From NCBI GenBank assembly GCA_019239785.1, contig JAFAZM010000053.1, positions 1 through 17,460 on the forward strand: a stretch of 17,460 bases of DNA, read 5' to 3'. The stretch comes from Sphingomonadaceae bacterium. GTDB lineage: Bacteria; Pseudomonadota; Alphaproteobacteria; Sphingomonadales; Sphingomonadaceae. The translations under genes and the position numbers were made by a program. The notes beneath the pieces were generated by a model. That model was not told the origin of the DNA and did no database searches. It saw only the letters and a program-made list of their open reading frames with translations. Shown here in pieces: positions 1 to 6,331 of the stretch (its first letter is position 1; each line of letters starts with the position of its first letter).

Positions 1-106
1 TCTCGCGCATGAACTCGGTGTCGACGGCGACGAAGTCGCTTCGGCCGAGCCGTTCGCAAAGCTGTTCGAGGGAATCGGAATCGGTAATGAGAGGATGGAT
101 ACGCAT
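1..106 (-). CDS. rnd: Ribonuclease D, N-terminal part (runs off the window)
   Basis: RNase D is a 3'-5' exoribonuclease of the DEDD family that trims the 3' ends of tRNA precursors and other structured RNAs in the cytoplasm. Only the first 35 codons are present. They begin MRIHPLITDSDSLEQL and contain VAVDTEF, the Exo I motif, with the metal-binding acidic residues at Asp29 and Glu31. The start is ATG at 106-104, preceded on the minus strand by GAGGG at a usual ribosome-binding distance. The gene is divergent from aspS across about 110 bases, an arrangement I recall from other alphaproteobacteria. Identity is from the motif and N-terminal pattern only. The catalytic core beyond Exo I and the HRDC domain lie outside the window, so another DEDD exonuclease is possible but less likely. 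Confidence 0.8.
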   Translation of the reverse strand, partial: MRIHPLITDSDSLEQLCERLGRSDFVAVDTEFMRE

Positions 107-193
107 TTTGCGGCCCTCATAGCGGGGCCTCTCCGCTTGACAAAGCGCCATCGCTGACGCGAAGCGCTCGCGCACATTCTTTTCCCCAACTTA

Positions 194-205
194 TTTCGGC
201 CGAAA
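194..205. promoter_or_regulatory. 12-bp perfect palindrome just upstream of aspS
   Basis: TTTCGGCCGAAA is a perfect palindrome ending 10 bases before the aspS ATG, where a Shine-Dalgarno sequence would be expected and none is seen. It could be an operator or a small RNA hairpin. A functional role is inference only. Confidence 0.25.
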
Positions 206-215
206 GCGATCCTCG

Positions 216-2033
216 ATGCACGCCTATCGTACCCACAGCTGCGGGCAGCTCCGCGAAACCGACGTCGGCGCGCGCGTCAGGCTCTCCGGCTGGGTGCATC
301 GCAAGCGCGATCATGGCGGGGTCCTGTTCGTCGATTTGCGCGACCATTACGGCCTCACCCAGATCGTCGCCCGCGCCAACAGCGAACCGCTGGCGGTGCT
401 CGAGCATCTGCGCGCCGAATCGGTGGTGACGATCGAGGGCGAGGTGGTCTCGCGCGGCCCCGAGGCGACCAACCCGAACCTCGCCACCGGCGCGATCGAG
501 GTGGTCGCCGACGATGTCACCGTCCAGTCGGCGGCCGAGGAGCTGCCGCTGCCGGTCGCCGGCGAGGCCGATTATCCGGAGGATATCCGTCTCCGCTACC
601 GCTATCTCGACCTCCGCCGCGAGCGGCTGCACGCCAACATATTGCTGCGCAGCCAGGTGATCGCCTCGATCCGCCGGCGCATGATCGACCAGGGCTTCAC
701 CGAGTTCCAGACCCCGATCCTCACCGCCTCCAGCCCGGAGGGCGCGCGCGACTATCTCGTCCCGAGCCGGGTCCATCCGGGCAAGTTCTACGCGCTCCCC
801 CAGGCGCCGCAGATGTTCAAGCAGTTGATCATGGTCGCGGGGTTCGACCGCTATTTCCAGATCGCGCCCTGCTTCCGCGACGAGGACGCCCGCGCCGACC
901 GCTCACCGGGCGAATTCTACCAGCTGGACTTCGAGATGAGCTTCGTCACGCAGGACGACGTGTTCGAAGCGATCGAGCCGGTCCTCGCCGGCGTCTTCGA
1001 GGAATTCGCCAACGGCAAGACGGTCACGCCGGCCGGCGCCTTCCCGCGCATTCCCTATCGCGAGGCGATGCTGAAATACGGCTCGGACAAGCCGGACCTG
1101 CGCAACCCGATCCTGATCGCCGACGTCTCGGACCATTTCAAAGGCTCGGGCTTCGGCCTGTTCGCCCGGATCGTCGAGGGCGGTGGCGTGGTGCGCGCGA
1201 TCCCTGCGCCCGGCACCGGCGGGATGAGCCGCAAATTCTTCGACGACATGAACGACTGGGCGCGCTCCGAAGGCCATGCCGGCCTGGGCTACGTCACCCG
1301 CAAGAGCGGCGAGCTCGGCGGCCCGATCGCGAAGAATCACGGCGAGGAAGCGACCCGCGCATTGTTCGACCAGCTCGGCCTCGGCCCGGACGACGGCCTG
1401 TTCTTCGCCGCCGGCAAGGAGGCGCAAGCGGCCAAGCTCGCCGGCGCCGCCCGCACCCGGGTCGGCGAGCAGCTCGGCCTGATCGACCAGGGCGCATTCG
1501 AGTTCTGCTGGATCGTCGACTTCCCGATGTACGAATATGACGAGGAAGCGAAGAAGGTCGATTTCAGCCACAATCCCTTCTCGATGCCGCAGGGCGGGCT
1601 CGAGGCGCTGGAGGGCAAGGACCCGCTCGACATCCTCGCCTTCCAGTACGACATCGTCTGCAACGGCGTGGAGCTGAGCTCGGGCGCGATCCGGAACCAC
1701 CGGCCGGACATCATGTACAAGGCGTTCGAGATCGCCGGCTACAGCCGCGAGGACGTCGACACCAATTTCGCCGGGATGATCAACGCCTTCAAGTTCGGCG
1801 CCCCGCCGCACGGCGGCTCGGCGCCGGGCATCGACCGCATCGTCATGCTGCTCGCCGGCGAGCCCAACATCCGCGAGGTGGTGCTCTTCCCGATGAACCA
1901 GCGCGCCGAGGATTTGATGATGAACGCGCCGGGCGAGGTCACCGCAAAGCAGCTCCGCGAGCTCCACATCCGCCTGGCGCTGCCCGCGCCAACCGCGGCG
2001 AAGGATCCGGCGAAGGTCGTGGCGCCGGAGTAA
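216..2033 (+). CDS. aspS: Aspartyl-tRNA synthetase (class II, bacterial type)
   Basis: Charges tRNA with aspartate in the cytoplasm. The 605-residue product has the full bacterial AspRS plan: an N-terminal OB-fold anticodon domain (about 1-110), a class II core, an inserted GAD domain (about 290-410), and core motif 3 near the end. Motif 2 is FRDEDARADR (from Phe220). Motif 3 is APGIDRIVMLLAG, with its arginine at Arg541. The loop RKRDHGG places His33 where the non-discriminating Pseudomonas enzyme has His31 and E. coli has Leu. This suggests the enzyme may also charge tRNA-Asn for GatCAB amidation (inference). A short Ala/Pro/Lys tail follows the core. The start at 216 gives the normal N-terminus (HSCGQLR). 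No clear ribosome-binding site is seen, and a 12-bp palindrome lies just upstream. A repeat with a strong hairpin follows the stop by two bases. Confidence 0.97.
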   Translation: MHAYRTHSCGQLRETDVGARVRLSGWVHRKRDHGGVLFVDLRDHYGLTQIVARANSEPLAVLEHLRAESVVTIEGEVVSRGPEATNPNLATGAIEVVADDVTVQSAAEELPLPVAGEADYPEDIRLRYRYLDLRRERLHANILLRSQVIASIRRRMIDQGFTEFQTPILTASSPEGARDYLVPSRVHPGKFYALPQAPQMFKQLIMVAGFDRYFQIAPCFRDEDARADRSPGEFYQLDFEMSFVTQDDVFEAIEPVLAGVFEEFANGKTVTPAGAFPRIPYREAMLKYGSDKPDLRNPILIADVSDHFKGSGFGLFARIVEGGGVVRAIPAPGTGGMSRKFFDDMNDWARSEGHAGLGYVTRKSGELGGPIAKNHGEEATRALFDQLGLGPDDGLFFAAGKEAQAAKLAGAARTRVGEQLGLIDQGAFEFCWIVDFPMYEYDEEAKKVDFSHNPFSMPQGGLEALEGKDPLDILAFQYDIVCNGVELSSGAIRNHRPDIMYKAFEIAGYSREDVDTNFAGMINAFKFGAPPHGGSAPGIDRIVMLLAGEPNIREVVLFPMNQRAEDLMMNAPGEVTAKQLRELHIRLALPAPTAAKDPAKVVAPE

Positions 2034-2035
2034 AA

Positions 2036-2096
2036 CCCCTCTCCCGTTTCGGGGAGAGGGAGGGGCCCGCTCGCGAAGCGAGTGGGAGGGTGAGGG
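2036..2096 (+). repeat. GC-rich palindromic repeat, left-arm type (family A, copy 1)
   Basis: Begins two bases after the aspS stop. The first hairpin is CCCTCTCCC (2037-2045) with GGGAGAGGG (2052-2060) and a six-base loop. A second hairpin (2066-2086) is built on CGCTCGCGAAGCGAG, and the tail is GGGAGGGTGAGGG. Almost the same sequence recurs at 6174-6232 and 12194-12250. The first hairpin could act as a transcription terminator for aspS, although no T-run follows. The repeat is seen directly; any function is inferred. Confidence 0.85.
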
Positions 2097-2177
2097 ATAA
2101 TGCGGTCTCGATCGCCGCGGTCAAGTTGGCCTGGCGACTCGAGGAGTTATAGTCTTGCCACCGACTCGGGGGCCACC

Positions 2178-2537
2178 ATGGGCTGGCGGGACTGGATCTT
2201 CGGCGCACGACAGGCGCCGGCGCGGGCGTTCATGCTCCCGCCGGGGGCTGGCTTCACATTCGACGTCGTTGGCGAGCTTCGTTTCCAGGCCAATCTGGAT
2301 CGCATCTGCGGCGGCAAGTGCGAGGACGGCTACAATCTCGAGGTCACAGCCCACTTCGCCTTTCGTGATGACGATCCGGAAGACCCGGACTCGATCATCG
2401 TCGTCATTCACGGCATGCCCGTTGGCTACATCCCGACCGATTACTCGGCGCACCTGCGCCGAGGCATCCTGCGGGCCAATCCCGAGAGGCAGCCAGTGGC
2501 CTGCCGGGCGAAAATCGTGGGCGGCTGGTACCGCTAG
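2178..2537 (+). CDS. HIRAN-like domain protein, prematurely terminated
   Basis: The 119-residue product begins MGWRDWIFG. It contains a pattern I recognise from HIRAN-like domains: FDVVGELRFQ, then an acidic DPEDPDSIIVVI stretch, then GMPVGYIP, then CRAKIVGGW. HIRAN domains are found in nucleic-acid-associated proteins and as small stand-alone proteins, so no specific function can be given. The start at 2178 is preferred over ATG 2100, because the 26 codons before it are low-complexity and unlike the family; a G-rich stretch lies upstream. The TAG at 2535-2537 interrupts the expected domain end. In-frame, family-like sequence continues to a TAA at 2628-2630. The gene sits between oppositely oriented family A repeat arms and looks less GC-rich than its neighbours. 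HIRAN assignment is by pattern memory and is moderately sure. Confidence 0.6.
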   Translation: MGWRDWIFGARQAPARAFMLPPGAGFTFDVVGELRFQANLDRICGGKCEDGYNLEVTAHFAFRDDDPEDPDSIIVVIHGMPVGYIPTDYSAHLRRGILRANPERQPVACRAKIVGGWYR

Positions 2538-2630
2538 GGCAGTGCCAGGGATTTCAGCAAGGACTATCCCCGCGAGGGTTTTTACGGGGTGAAGCTCAGC
2601 CTATCGAAGCACCTCTGGGCTGGTCGCTAA
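2535..2630 (+). pseudogene. In-frame C-terminal remnant beyond an amber stop
   Basis: After the TAG at 2535-2537 the same frame stays open for 30 codons and ends at TAA 2628-2630. It encodes GFYGVKLSL, which resembles the usual closing strand of HIRAN-like domains after the VGGW motif. The upstream gene is therefore best read as one coding sequence of about 150 codons with a nonsense codon. Amber read-through or a sequencing error would give the same picture. Confidence 0.55.
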
Positions 2631-2688
2631 AGGCGGAATTGATCAGTTACCGATAGAGCGAAGGGAGTGCGTATTCCGGCGCCCAGGG

Positions 2689-2744
2689 CCTCACCCTGCC
2701 GGCCTGCGGCCGGCTGTCCCTCTCCCCGAAACGGGAGAGGGAGG
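2689..2744 (-). repeat. GC-rich palindromic repeat, right-arm type (family A, copy 2)
   Basis: Runs in the opposite orientation to the copy at 2036. It starts CCTCACCCTG, has the inner hairpin CCGGCCTGCGGCCGG instead of the CGCTCGCGAAGCGAG hairpin, and ends with the CCCTCTCCC/GGGAGAGGG hairpin. The loop of that outer hairpin (cgaaac) is the reverse complement of the loop in the 2036 copy (gtttcg), as expected if the two are ends of one element. Related right-arm copies are at 6279-6331 and 12296-12350. Confidence 0.85.
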
Positions 2745-2820
2745 AAGCTGCCCCCGAGCGGGACGCCCGCCCCCTCCAGCCCGCTTGGCCTCCCCAAACG
2801 CGCCATGTTAAGCCCCGACC

Positions 2821-3600
2821 ATGCCGATCAACCTCTGGGATTACGAAACCGGCGCCCATTACCCGGGCGACTACGACGCCGACCTGGCCGAGCTCCAAGA
2901 GCGCCTCGCCCATCTCTTCGTCGCCCTGCACGTGCACAAGCGCAAGGCGATCATCGTCTGCGAGGGCTGGGATGCGTCGGGGAAGGGCGGGGCGATCCAG
3001 CGGCTGACCGCCAGATGCGACCCGCGCACCTTCAAGGTCTGGCCGATCGCCGCGCCGACCGACACCGAGAAGGCGCATCATTATCTCTGGCGCTTCTGGC
3101 TGCGCATGCCGGGCGCCGGCGAGGTCGCGATCTTCGACCGCTCCTGGTACGGCCGCGTCCTGGTCGAGCGGGTCGAGGGTTTCGCGAAGGAAGCGGAATG
3201 GCGCCGCGCCTATGACGAGATCAACGAGCTCGAGGCGCAGCTCTGCTATGACGGCGCCACCATCGTGAAGCTTTTCTTCCACGTCACCCAGGAGGAGCAG
3301 GACGAGCGCTTCGCAAAGCGCCTCGCCCATCCGTGGAAGCGCTGGAAGGTGACGGAGGAGGATCTGCGCAACCGCGGCCGGCGGAAGGACTATCTCGCGG
3401 CGATCCGCGACATGTTCGACCAGACCGACACGCGCTGGGCGCCCTGGACCGTGATCGACGGCAACAACAAGAAGTCCGCTCGGATCGCGGCGCTGACCGC
3501 GGTTGCCGAGGCGCTGACAGCCGCCGGCCCGGCCGAACCGCCCAAGGTCAGTCCCGAAATGGAACGGCTGGCACAGGCTTTGCTCAAGCGCGGCGACTGA
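2821..3600 (+). CDS. ppk2: Polyphosphate kinase 2 family protein (single domain)
   Basis: PPK2 enzymes transfer phosphate between inorganic polyphosphate and nucleoside mono- or diphosphates in the cytoplasm. The 259-residue product is one PPK2 domain. Walker A is EGWDASGKGG (48-57, Lys55). The Walker B region is IFDRSWYGR (Asp106, Arg112). A basic lid segment, KRWKVTEEDLRNRGRR, lies near 180-195. The length and single domain fit class I-III PPK2 rather than a tandem polyphosphate:AMP phosphotransferase. I cannot assign the preferred acceptor (ADP, AMP or both) from sequence reading alone. The ATG at 2821 gives a compact N-terminus, but no strong ribosome-binding site precedes it. No ppk1 or exopolyphosphatase gene lies nearby, so it appears to be a stand-alone gene bordered upstream by a repeat. 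Confidence 0.92.
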   Translation: MPINLWDYETGAHYPGDYDADLAELQERLAHLFVALHVHKRKAIIVCEGWDASGKGGAIQRLTARCDPRTFKVWPIAAPTDTEKAHHYLWRFWLRMPGAGEVAIFDRSWYGRVLVERVEGFAKEAEWRRAYDEINELEAQLCYDGATIVKLFFHVTQEEQDERFAKRLAHPWKRWKVTEEDLRNRGRRKDYLAAIRDMFDQTDTRWAPWTVIDGNNKKSARIAALTAVAEALTAAGPAEPPKVSPEMERLAQALLKRGD

Positions 3601-3663
3601 GCGACTCCCCCGTCGGTCCGTTCGGGCCTAAATTCGCCGCCTTCGATGAAGAGGGAGACGGCC

Positions 3664-4080
3664 ATGCGTCGCCGCACGCTCCTGACCCTTTTGGCTTTGG
3701 CCGGCGTTTCGGCCTGCGCCTGGGGCTATGACGAACATTATTACGGGCCGGGGCCCGCCGGCGACGCGCCGCCGCCCGTCTATCGCGGCCGCGCCTGGGC
3801 TGCGCCGCAGCCGCCGCGCGCGCCGTACGAAGGCAGGCTGACCGGGCCTGGCCTCGCCCAGCTCGACGACTGGCTGAAGGACACGCCGGAAGGCCGCGCG
3901 ATCGTCACCCTCGGTTTCAGCGACGCCGCCAACGGCGTGATCAGCGAGGAAACCGCCGACCGCGCGAACATCTGGTTCCGCCGCTATGCCGACACCAACC
4001 ACGACATGACCATCACCGACGCAGAGATCCGCACCGCTTTGGTCGCGGCCTCGCGGCGGTACCTGCATCCCCGCCGCTAG
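3664..4080 (+). CDS. Small EF-hand lipoprotein
   Basis: The predicted 138-residue protein has a lipoprotein signal. MRRRTLLTLLALAGVSAC ends in a VSAC lipobox with Cys18 as the lipidated residue. A Pro/Tyr/Gly-rich linker follows (about 20-60), then an EF-hand region. The loop DTNHDMTITDAE (110-121) matches the canonical calcium pattern (Asp1, Asn3, Asp5, Thr7, Ile8, Glu12). An upstream segment around FSDAANGVISEE looks like a degenerate partner. The start at 3664 is chosen over the in-frame ATG at 3646, because GAGGGAGA lies at good spacing and the signal peptide then begins directly with Arg residues. It is probably a periplasmic or membrane-anchored calcium-binding protein of unknown role. 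The gene converges on the haloperoxidase-like gene, with a palindromic repeat between them. Confidence 0.75.
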   Translation: MRRRTLLTLLALAGVSACAWGYDEHYYGPGPAGDAPPPVYRGRAWAAPQPPRAPYEGRLTGPGLAQLDDWLKDTPEGRAIVTLGFSDAANGVISEETADRANIWFRRYADTNHDMTITDAEIRTALVAASRRYLHPRR

Positions 4081-4081
4081 A

Positions 4082-4207
4082 GCCGTGCTTGGTTTGGTTT
4101 CGTCATTGCGAGGAGCGTAGCGACGACGCAATCCAGTGGGCCTCCGAGTCTCGCTGGATTGCTTCGCTACGCTCGCAATGACGAAAGTGGATAAGTCGAA
4201 GCACGGC
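4082..4207. repeat. Palindromic repeat of the CGTCATTGCGAG type, nested in a second inverted repeat (family B)
   Basis: The core arms are 4098-4136 (starting TTTCGTCATTGCGAG) and 4154-4186 (ending CTCGCAATGACGAAA). They are near-complementary around a 17-base centre. A perfect 9-base inverted repeat, GCCGTGCTT (4082-4090) and AAGCACGGC (4199-4207), lies outside them. The core resembles a widely dispersed bacterial intergenic repeat with the phrase GTCATTGCGAG (recalled, not searched). It lies between convergent genes and could terminate transcription in both directions. Confidence 0.85.
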
Positions 4208-4248
4208 ATGGTCTAGAACCTCAGCGCGCAGGGGATGGAAAGTTCGCT

Positions 4249-5502
4249 CTACCGCCGCCGCGCCGGCTGGGGCAGCGGCCGCAGCGCATGGTCCAGCACC
4301 ATCCGCGCCGCACGGCGGCCGATCTCAGCCCCCGCCTCGTTCGAGAAGCGGAAGTGGACGCCGCCATAGATGCGCGAATCCGAGACCTGCTGCGCCCATT
4401 CATCCCAGCTCGGCAGCACCTGCACCGCGGAAAGCGGCAGCGCCTGCGAGCTGACCCGGACGCCGCCGGCCGGCCGCGCGCCGACCTCCTCGGTCATCAC
4501 CTCCGCGATCGCGGCGGCGACGACGCAATGGCCGCAGGGATATTCCGGGAAATTGGGCGTGGCCAGCAACGGCACCCAGGCCGGATCCGGCGCGGTCACG
4601 TCGTTGCCGTCGGCGTCGCCGTTGCGGATCGCGGTGATCGGCCGCCAGAAATTATAGTGCATCTTGGCGTCGACCATGGCGAGCGCGGCATCGTCGAACG
4701 CCATCTGGTAGAGCGTCAGCATGCGTGCGTTGCGCAGCTGCGTCCGGCCCGGCGCGTCGGCGGCGAGGCGCATCGCAGGGGTGATGTCGAACGCCTGCCG
4801 ATAGCGCGCTACCAGGGTCTGGAACGGCGTCCGCGCAGTGCTGGTGCGGGCGCCGAGCCGCTGCACCTCGGCATAATCGCGCGCCCAGCGCTCGCTGGTG
4901 AGCGCCGGCGGCGGCGGCGGGCGGATCGCGTCGGCGCTCGGCAGCACCCAGGGATGGAAGGCGGTCATGAACGGCTCGAGCACCGGCAGCGAGGCGCCGA
5001 TCCACTCGCCGGGCGTGGTCCGCGGCCGATAGGGGACTTGCGGCACCGCCGGATCGATGCCGCCCGCATTCATCGCCGCCGCCGCCGCGGCCTCGCCGAT
5101 CAGGCGGCCGGCCTCGCGCTGCGGCCCCTCGGGGATCGCAGCCATCGCGATCGCATAGCTCTCGTCGAGCGCGGCCCGCTGCGTCGGGAAGTGCTGCAGC
5201 AGCACGCGATAGGCCGCGGTCGCCGCCGCGGCGTCGGGGGAGGCGCGCGGATCCCCGACCGGGAAGCTGAGGTAGGATTGGTAGCGGCGGTCGATCGCGT
5301 TCAGCGCCTCGAACATCGCCAGCGTCGCCCGGGTGACGGCGCGCTGCTGGTCGGGCGTGCCCGGCAGACCGCTCGGCCCCGCCGCCGTCTGCGCGACCCG
5401 GTTGCCGAAGTCCCACCAGTCGGTGACCGTGTCCGCCGCCGCCGGCGTCGCGAAGGTGAATATCGCCGCCACGGCGGCCAGTGCCCTGTGAAAGAAGCGC
5501 AT
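4249..5502 (-). CDS. Exported vanadium-dependent haloperoxidase / PAP2-like phosphatase family protein
   Basis: The 417-residue product has a signal peptide (MRFFHRALAAVAAIF...PAAA, cleavage near residue 24), so it is probably periplasmic. The C-terminal half carries the vanadate/phosphate pocket seen in chloroperoxidases and PAP2 phosphatases: Lys280 and Arg287 in KMHYNFWRP, His325 in PEYPCGH, and Arg377 and His383 in SRIYGGVHFR. The Lys-to-Arg (7) and Arg-to-His (6) spacings match the known K353/R360 and R490/H496 pairs of fungal chloroperoxidase. The serine of the usual PSGH motif is Cys323 here. The start at 5502 is chosen because AAGGAGG lies eight bases upstream; ATG 5508 would be too close. 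The longer upstream reading runs antisense into the divergent regulator gene and is rejected. Substrate and metal use (halide oxidation or phosphate ester hydrolysis) cannot be decided from sequence. Confidence 0.88.
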   Translation of the reverse strand: MRFFHRALAAVAAIFTFATPAAADTVTDWWDFGNRVAQTAAGPSGLPGTPDQQRAVTRATLAMFEALNAIDRRYQSYLSFPVGDPRASPDAAAATAAYRVLLQHFPTQRAALDESYAIAMAAIPEGPQREAGRLIGEAAAAAAMNAGGIDPAVPQVPYRPRTTPGEWIGASLPVLEPFMTAFHPWVLPSADAIRPPPPPALTSERWARDYAEVQRLGARTSTARTPFQTLVARYRQAFDITPAMRLAADAPGRTQLRNARMLTLYQMAFDDAALAMVDAKMHYNFWRPITAIRNGDADGNDVTAPDPAWVPLLATPNFPEYPCGHCVVAAAIAEVMTEEVGARPAGGVRVSSQALPLSAVQVLPSWDEWAQQVSDSRIYGGVHFRFSNEAGAEIGRRAARMVLDHALRPLPQPARRR

Positions 5503-5515
5503 CCCCATCTCCTCC

Positions 5516-5544
5516 TTGCGCATGATGGCGCCACAGCGTATTAT
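5516..5544 (+). promoter_or_regulatory. Candidate promoter for the AraC-type regulator gene
   Basis: TTGCGC (5516-5521) and TATTAT (5539-5544) are 17 bases apart. The -10 box matches the sigma-70 consensus at five of six positions and the -35 box at three. It would start transcription about 36 bases before the ATG at 5587. It overlaps the ribosome-binding region of the divergent haloperoxidase-like gene. Confidence 0.4.
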
Positions 5545-5586
5545 TACAGCAAGACACCTTGGCCCATGATTTGGGAGACCAAAGTC

Positions 5587-6165
5587 ATGATCGCAGGTTG
5601 CATCGAGCGCGCGGGCCGCAACGGCTGCGACGGCTGCCAACGGCGGGACGCCTGCGCTGCCCTGTTCGCCGGCCTGTTCGGAACGCCGCGCCGGCGCCCG
5701 CCCGCAAGGGACGCGCGGCCGCCTTCGCGACAGACCAATCCCTTTCTCGATCTGATCGGGCGGGTGGCGCGCGCGATCGAGGAGGGCCGCCGCGCGGGGA
5801 AGCGCGAGACCGAAGCGCGCGAGCGTCAGGTTCGGGCGCGGCCGACAGGCTTTCGCCGCGAGGTGGAGCACTACCTCGAGCCTTTGCTGGCGTCGGGCAC
5901 GATCCGGATGGAGCAGGTGGCGCGGGCGATGCGGTGCAGCCGGCAGACCCTCTACCGGCGGCTGAAGGCCGAAGGCGCGACTTTCGAGCAGGTGCTGGAG
6001 GAGCTGCGGCGAAGGCTGGCGCTCCGCTACGTCCGCGAGGAAGGGCTCAGCGTGAAGGAGGCCGCCTATCGGCTCGGCTTCTCCGACCCCGCCGCCTTCT
6101 CACGCGCGTTCAAGCGCTGGACCGGCGTCGCGCCGAGGGAGCTGCGGGGGAAAAGGCCGCACTAG
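5587..6165 (+). CDS. AraC-type HTH transcriptional regulator with an N-terminal Cys cluster
   Basis: The predicted protein has 192 residues. The C-terminal half (about 95-190) is an AraC-type DNA-binding domain with two helix-turn-helices. RMEQVARAMRCSRQTLYRRL is the first, and SVKEAAYRLGFSDPAAFSRAF with FKRWTG is the second. This domain most resembles regulators that normally carry a ligand-binding domain and total about 340 residues. Here the N-terminal part is only about 90 residues and starts with four cysteines in a C5-x8-C14-x2-C17-x5-C23 arrangement, which could bind a metal or sense redox state (inference). The start at 5587 follows GGGAG at good spacing; ATG 5566 is an in-frame alternative. 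The gene is divergent from the haloperoxidase-like gene by 84 bases, so it may regulate that gene and itself. Confidence 0.82.
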   Translation: MIAGCIERAGRNGCDGCQRRDACAALFAGLFGTPRRRPPARDARPPSRQTNPFLDLIGRVARAIEEGRRAGKRETEARERQVRARPTGFRREVEHYLEPLLASGTIRMEQVARAMRCSRQTLYRRLKAEGATFEQVLEELRRRLALRYVREEGLSVKEAAYRLGFSDPAAFSRAFKRWTGVAPRELRGKRPH

Positions 6166-6173
6166 CCTTCATT

Positions 6174-6331
6174 CCCTCTCCCACTTGGGGAGAGGGAGGG
6201 GCCCGCTCGCGAAGCGAGTGGGAGGGTGAGGGCAGGGCGGAAGTCCGCGCAAGGCGCACCAGCCTTCCACCCCCGTTGCCCTCACCCTGCCGGCCTGCGG
6301 CCGGCTGTCCCTCTCCCCTCAAGGGAGAGGG
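6174..6331. repeat. Complete paired family A element (left and right arms)
   Basis: The left arm (6174-6232) has the CCCTCTCCC hairpin, the CGCTCGCGAAGCGAG hairpin and GGGAGGGTGAGGG. A 46-base unique spacer follows. The right arm (6279-6331), in inverted orientation, has the CCGGCCTGCGGCCGG hairpin and a final perfect hairpin (6309-6317 with 6323-6331). It fills the space between two convergent genes and overlaps the stop codon and last codons of greB. It may serve as a two-way terminator. Confidence 0.88.

Noticed and set aside
137..142. TTGACA as the -35 box of an aspS promoter
   Set aside because: No acceptable -10 box is found 16-18 bases downstream; kept only as an observation.
4288..5586. 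Long in-frame 5' extension of the AraC-type gene
   Set aside because: It lies antisense to the haloperoxidase-like gene, has no family pattern, and a good ribosome-binding site precedes ATG 5587.
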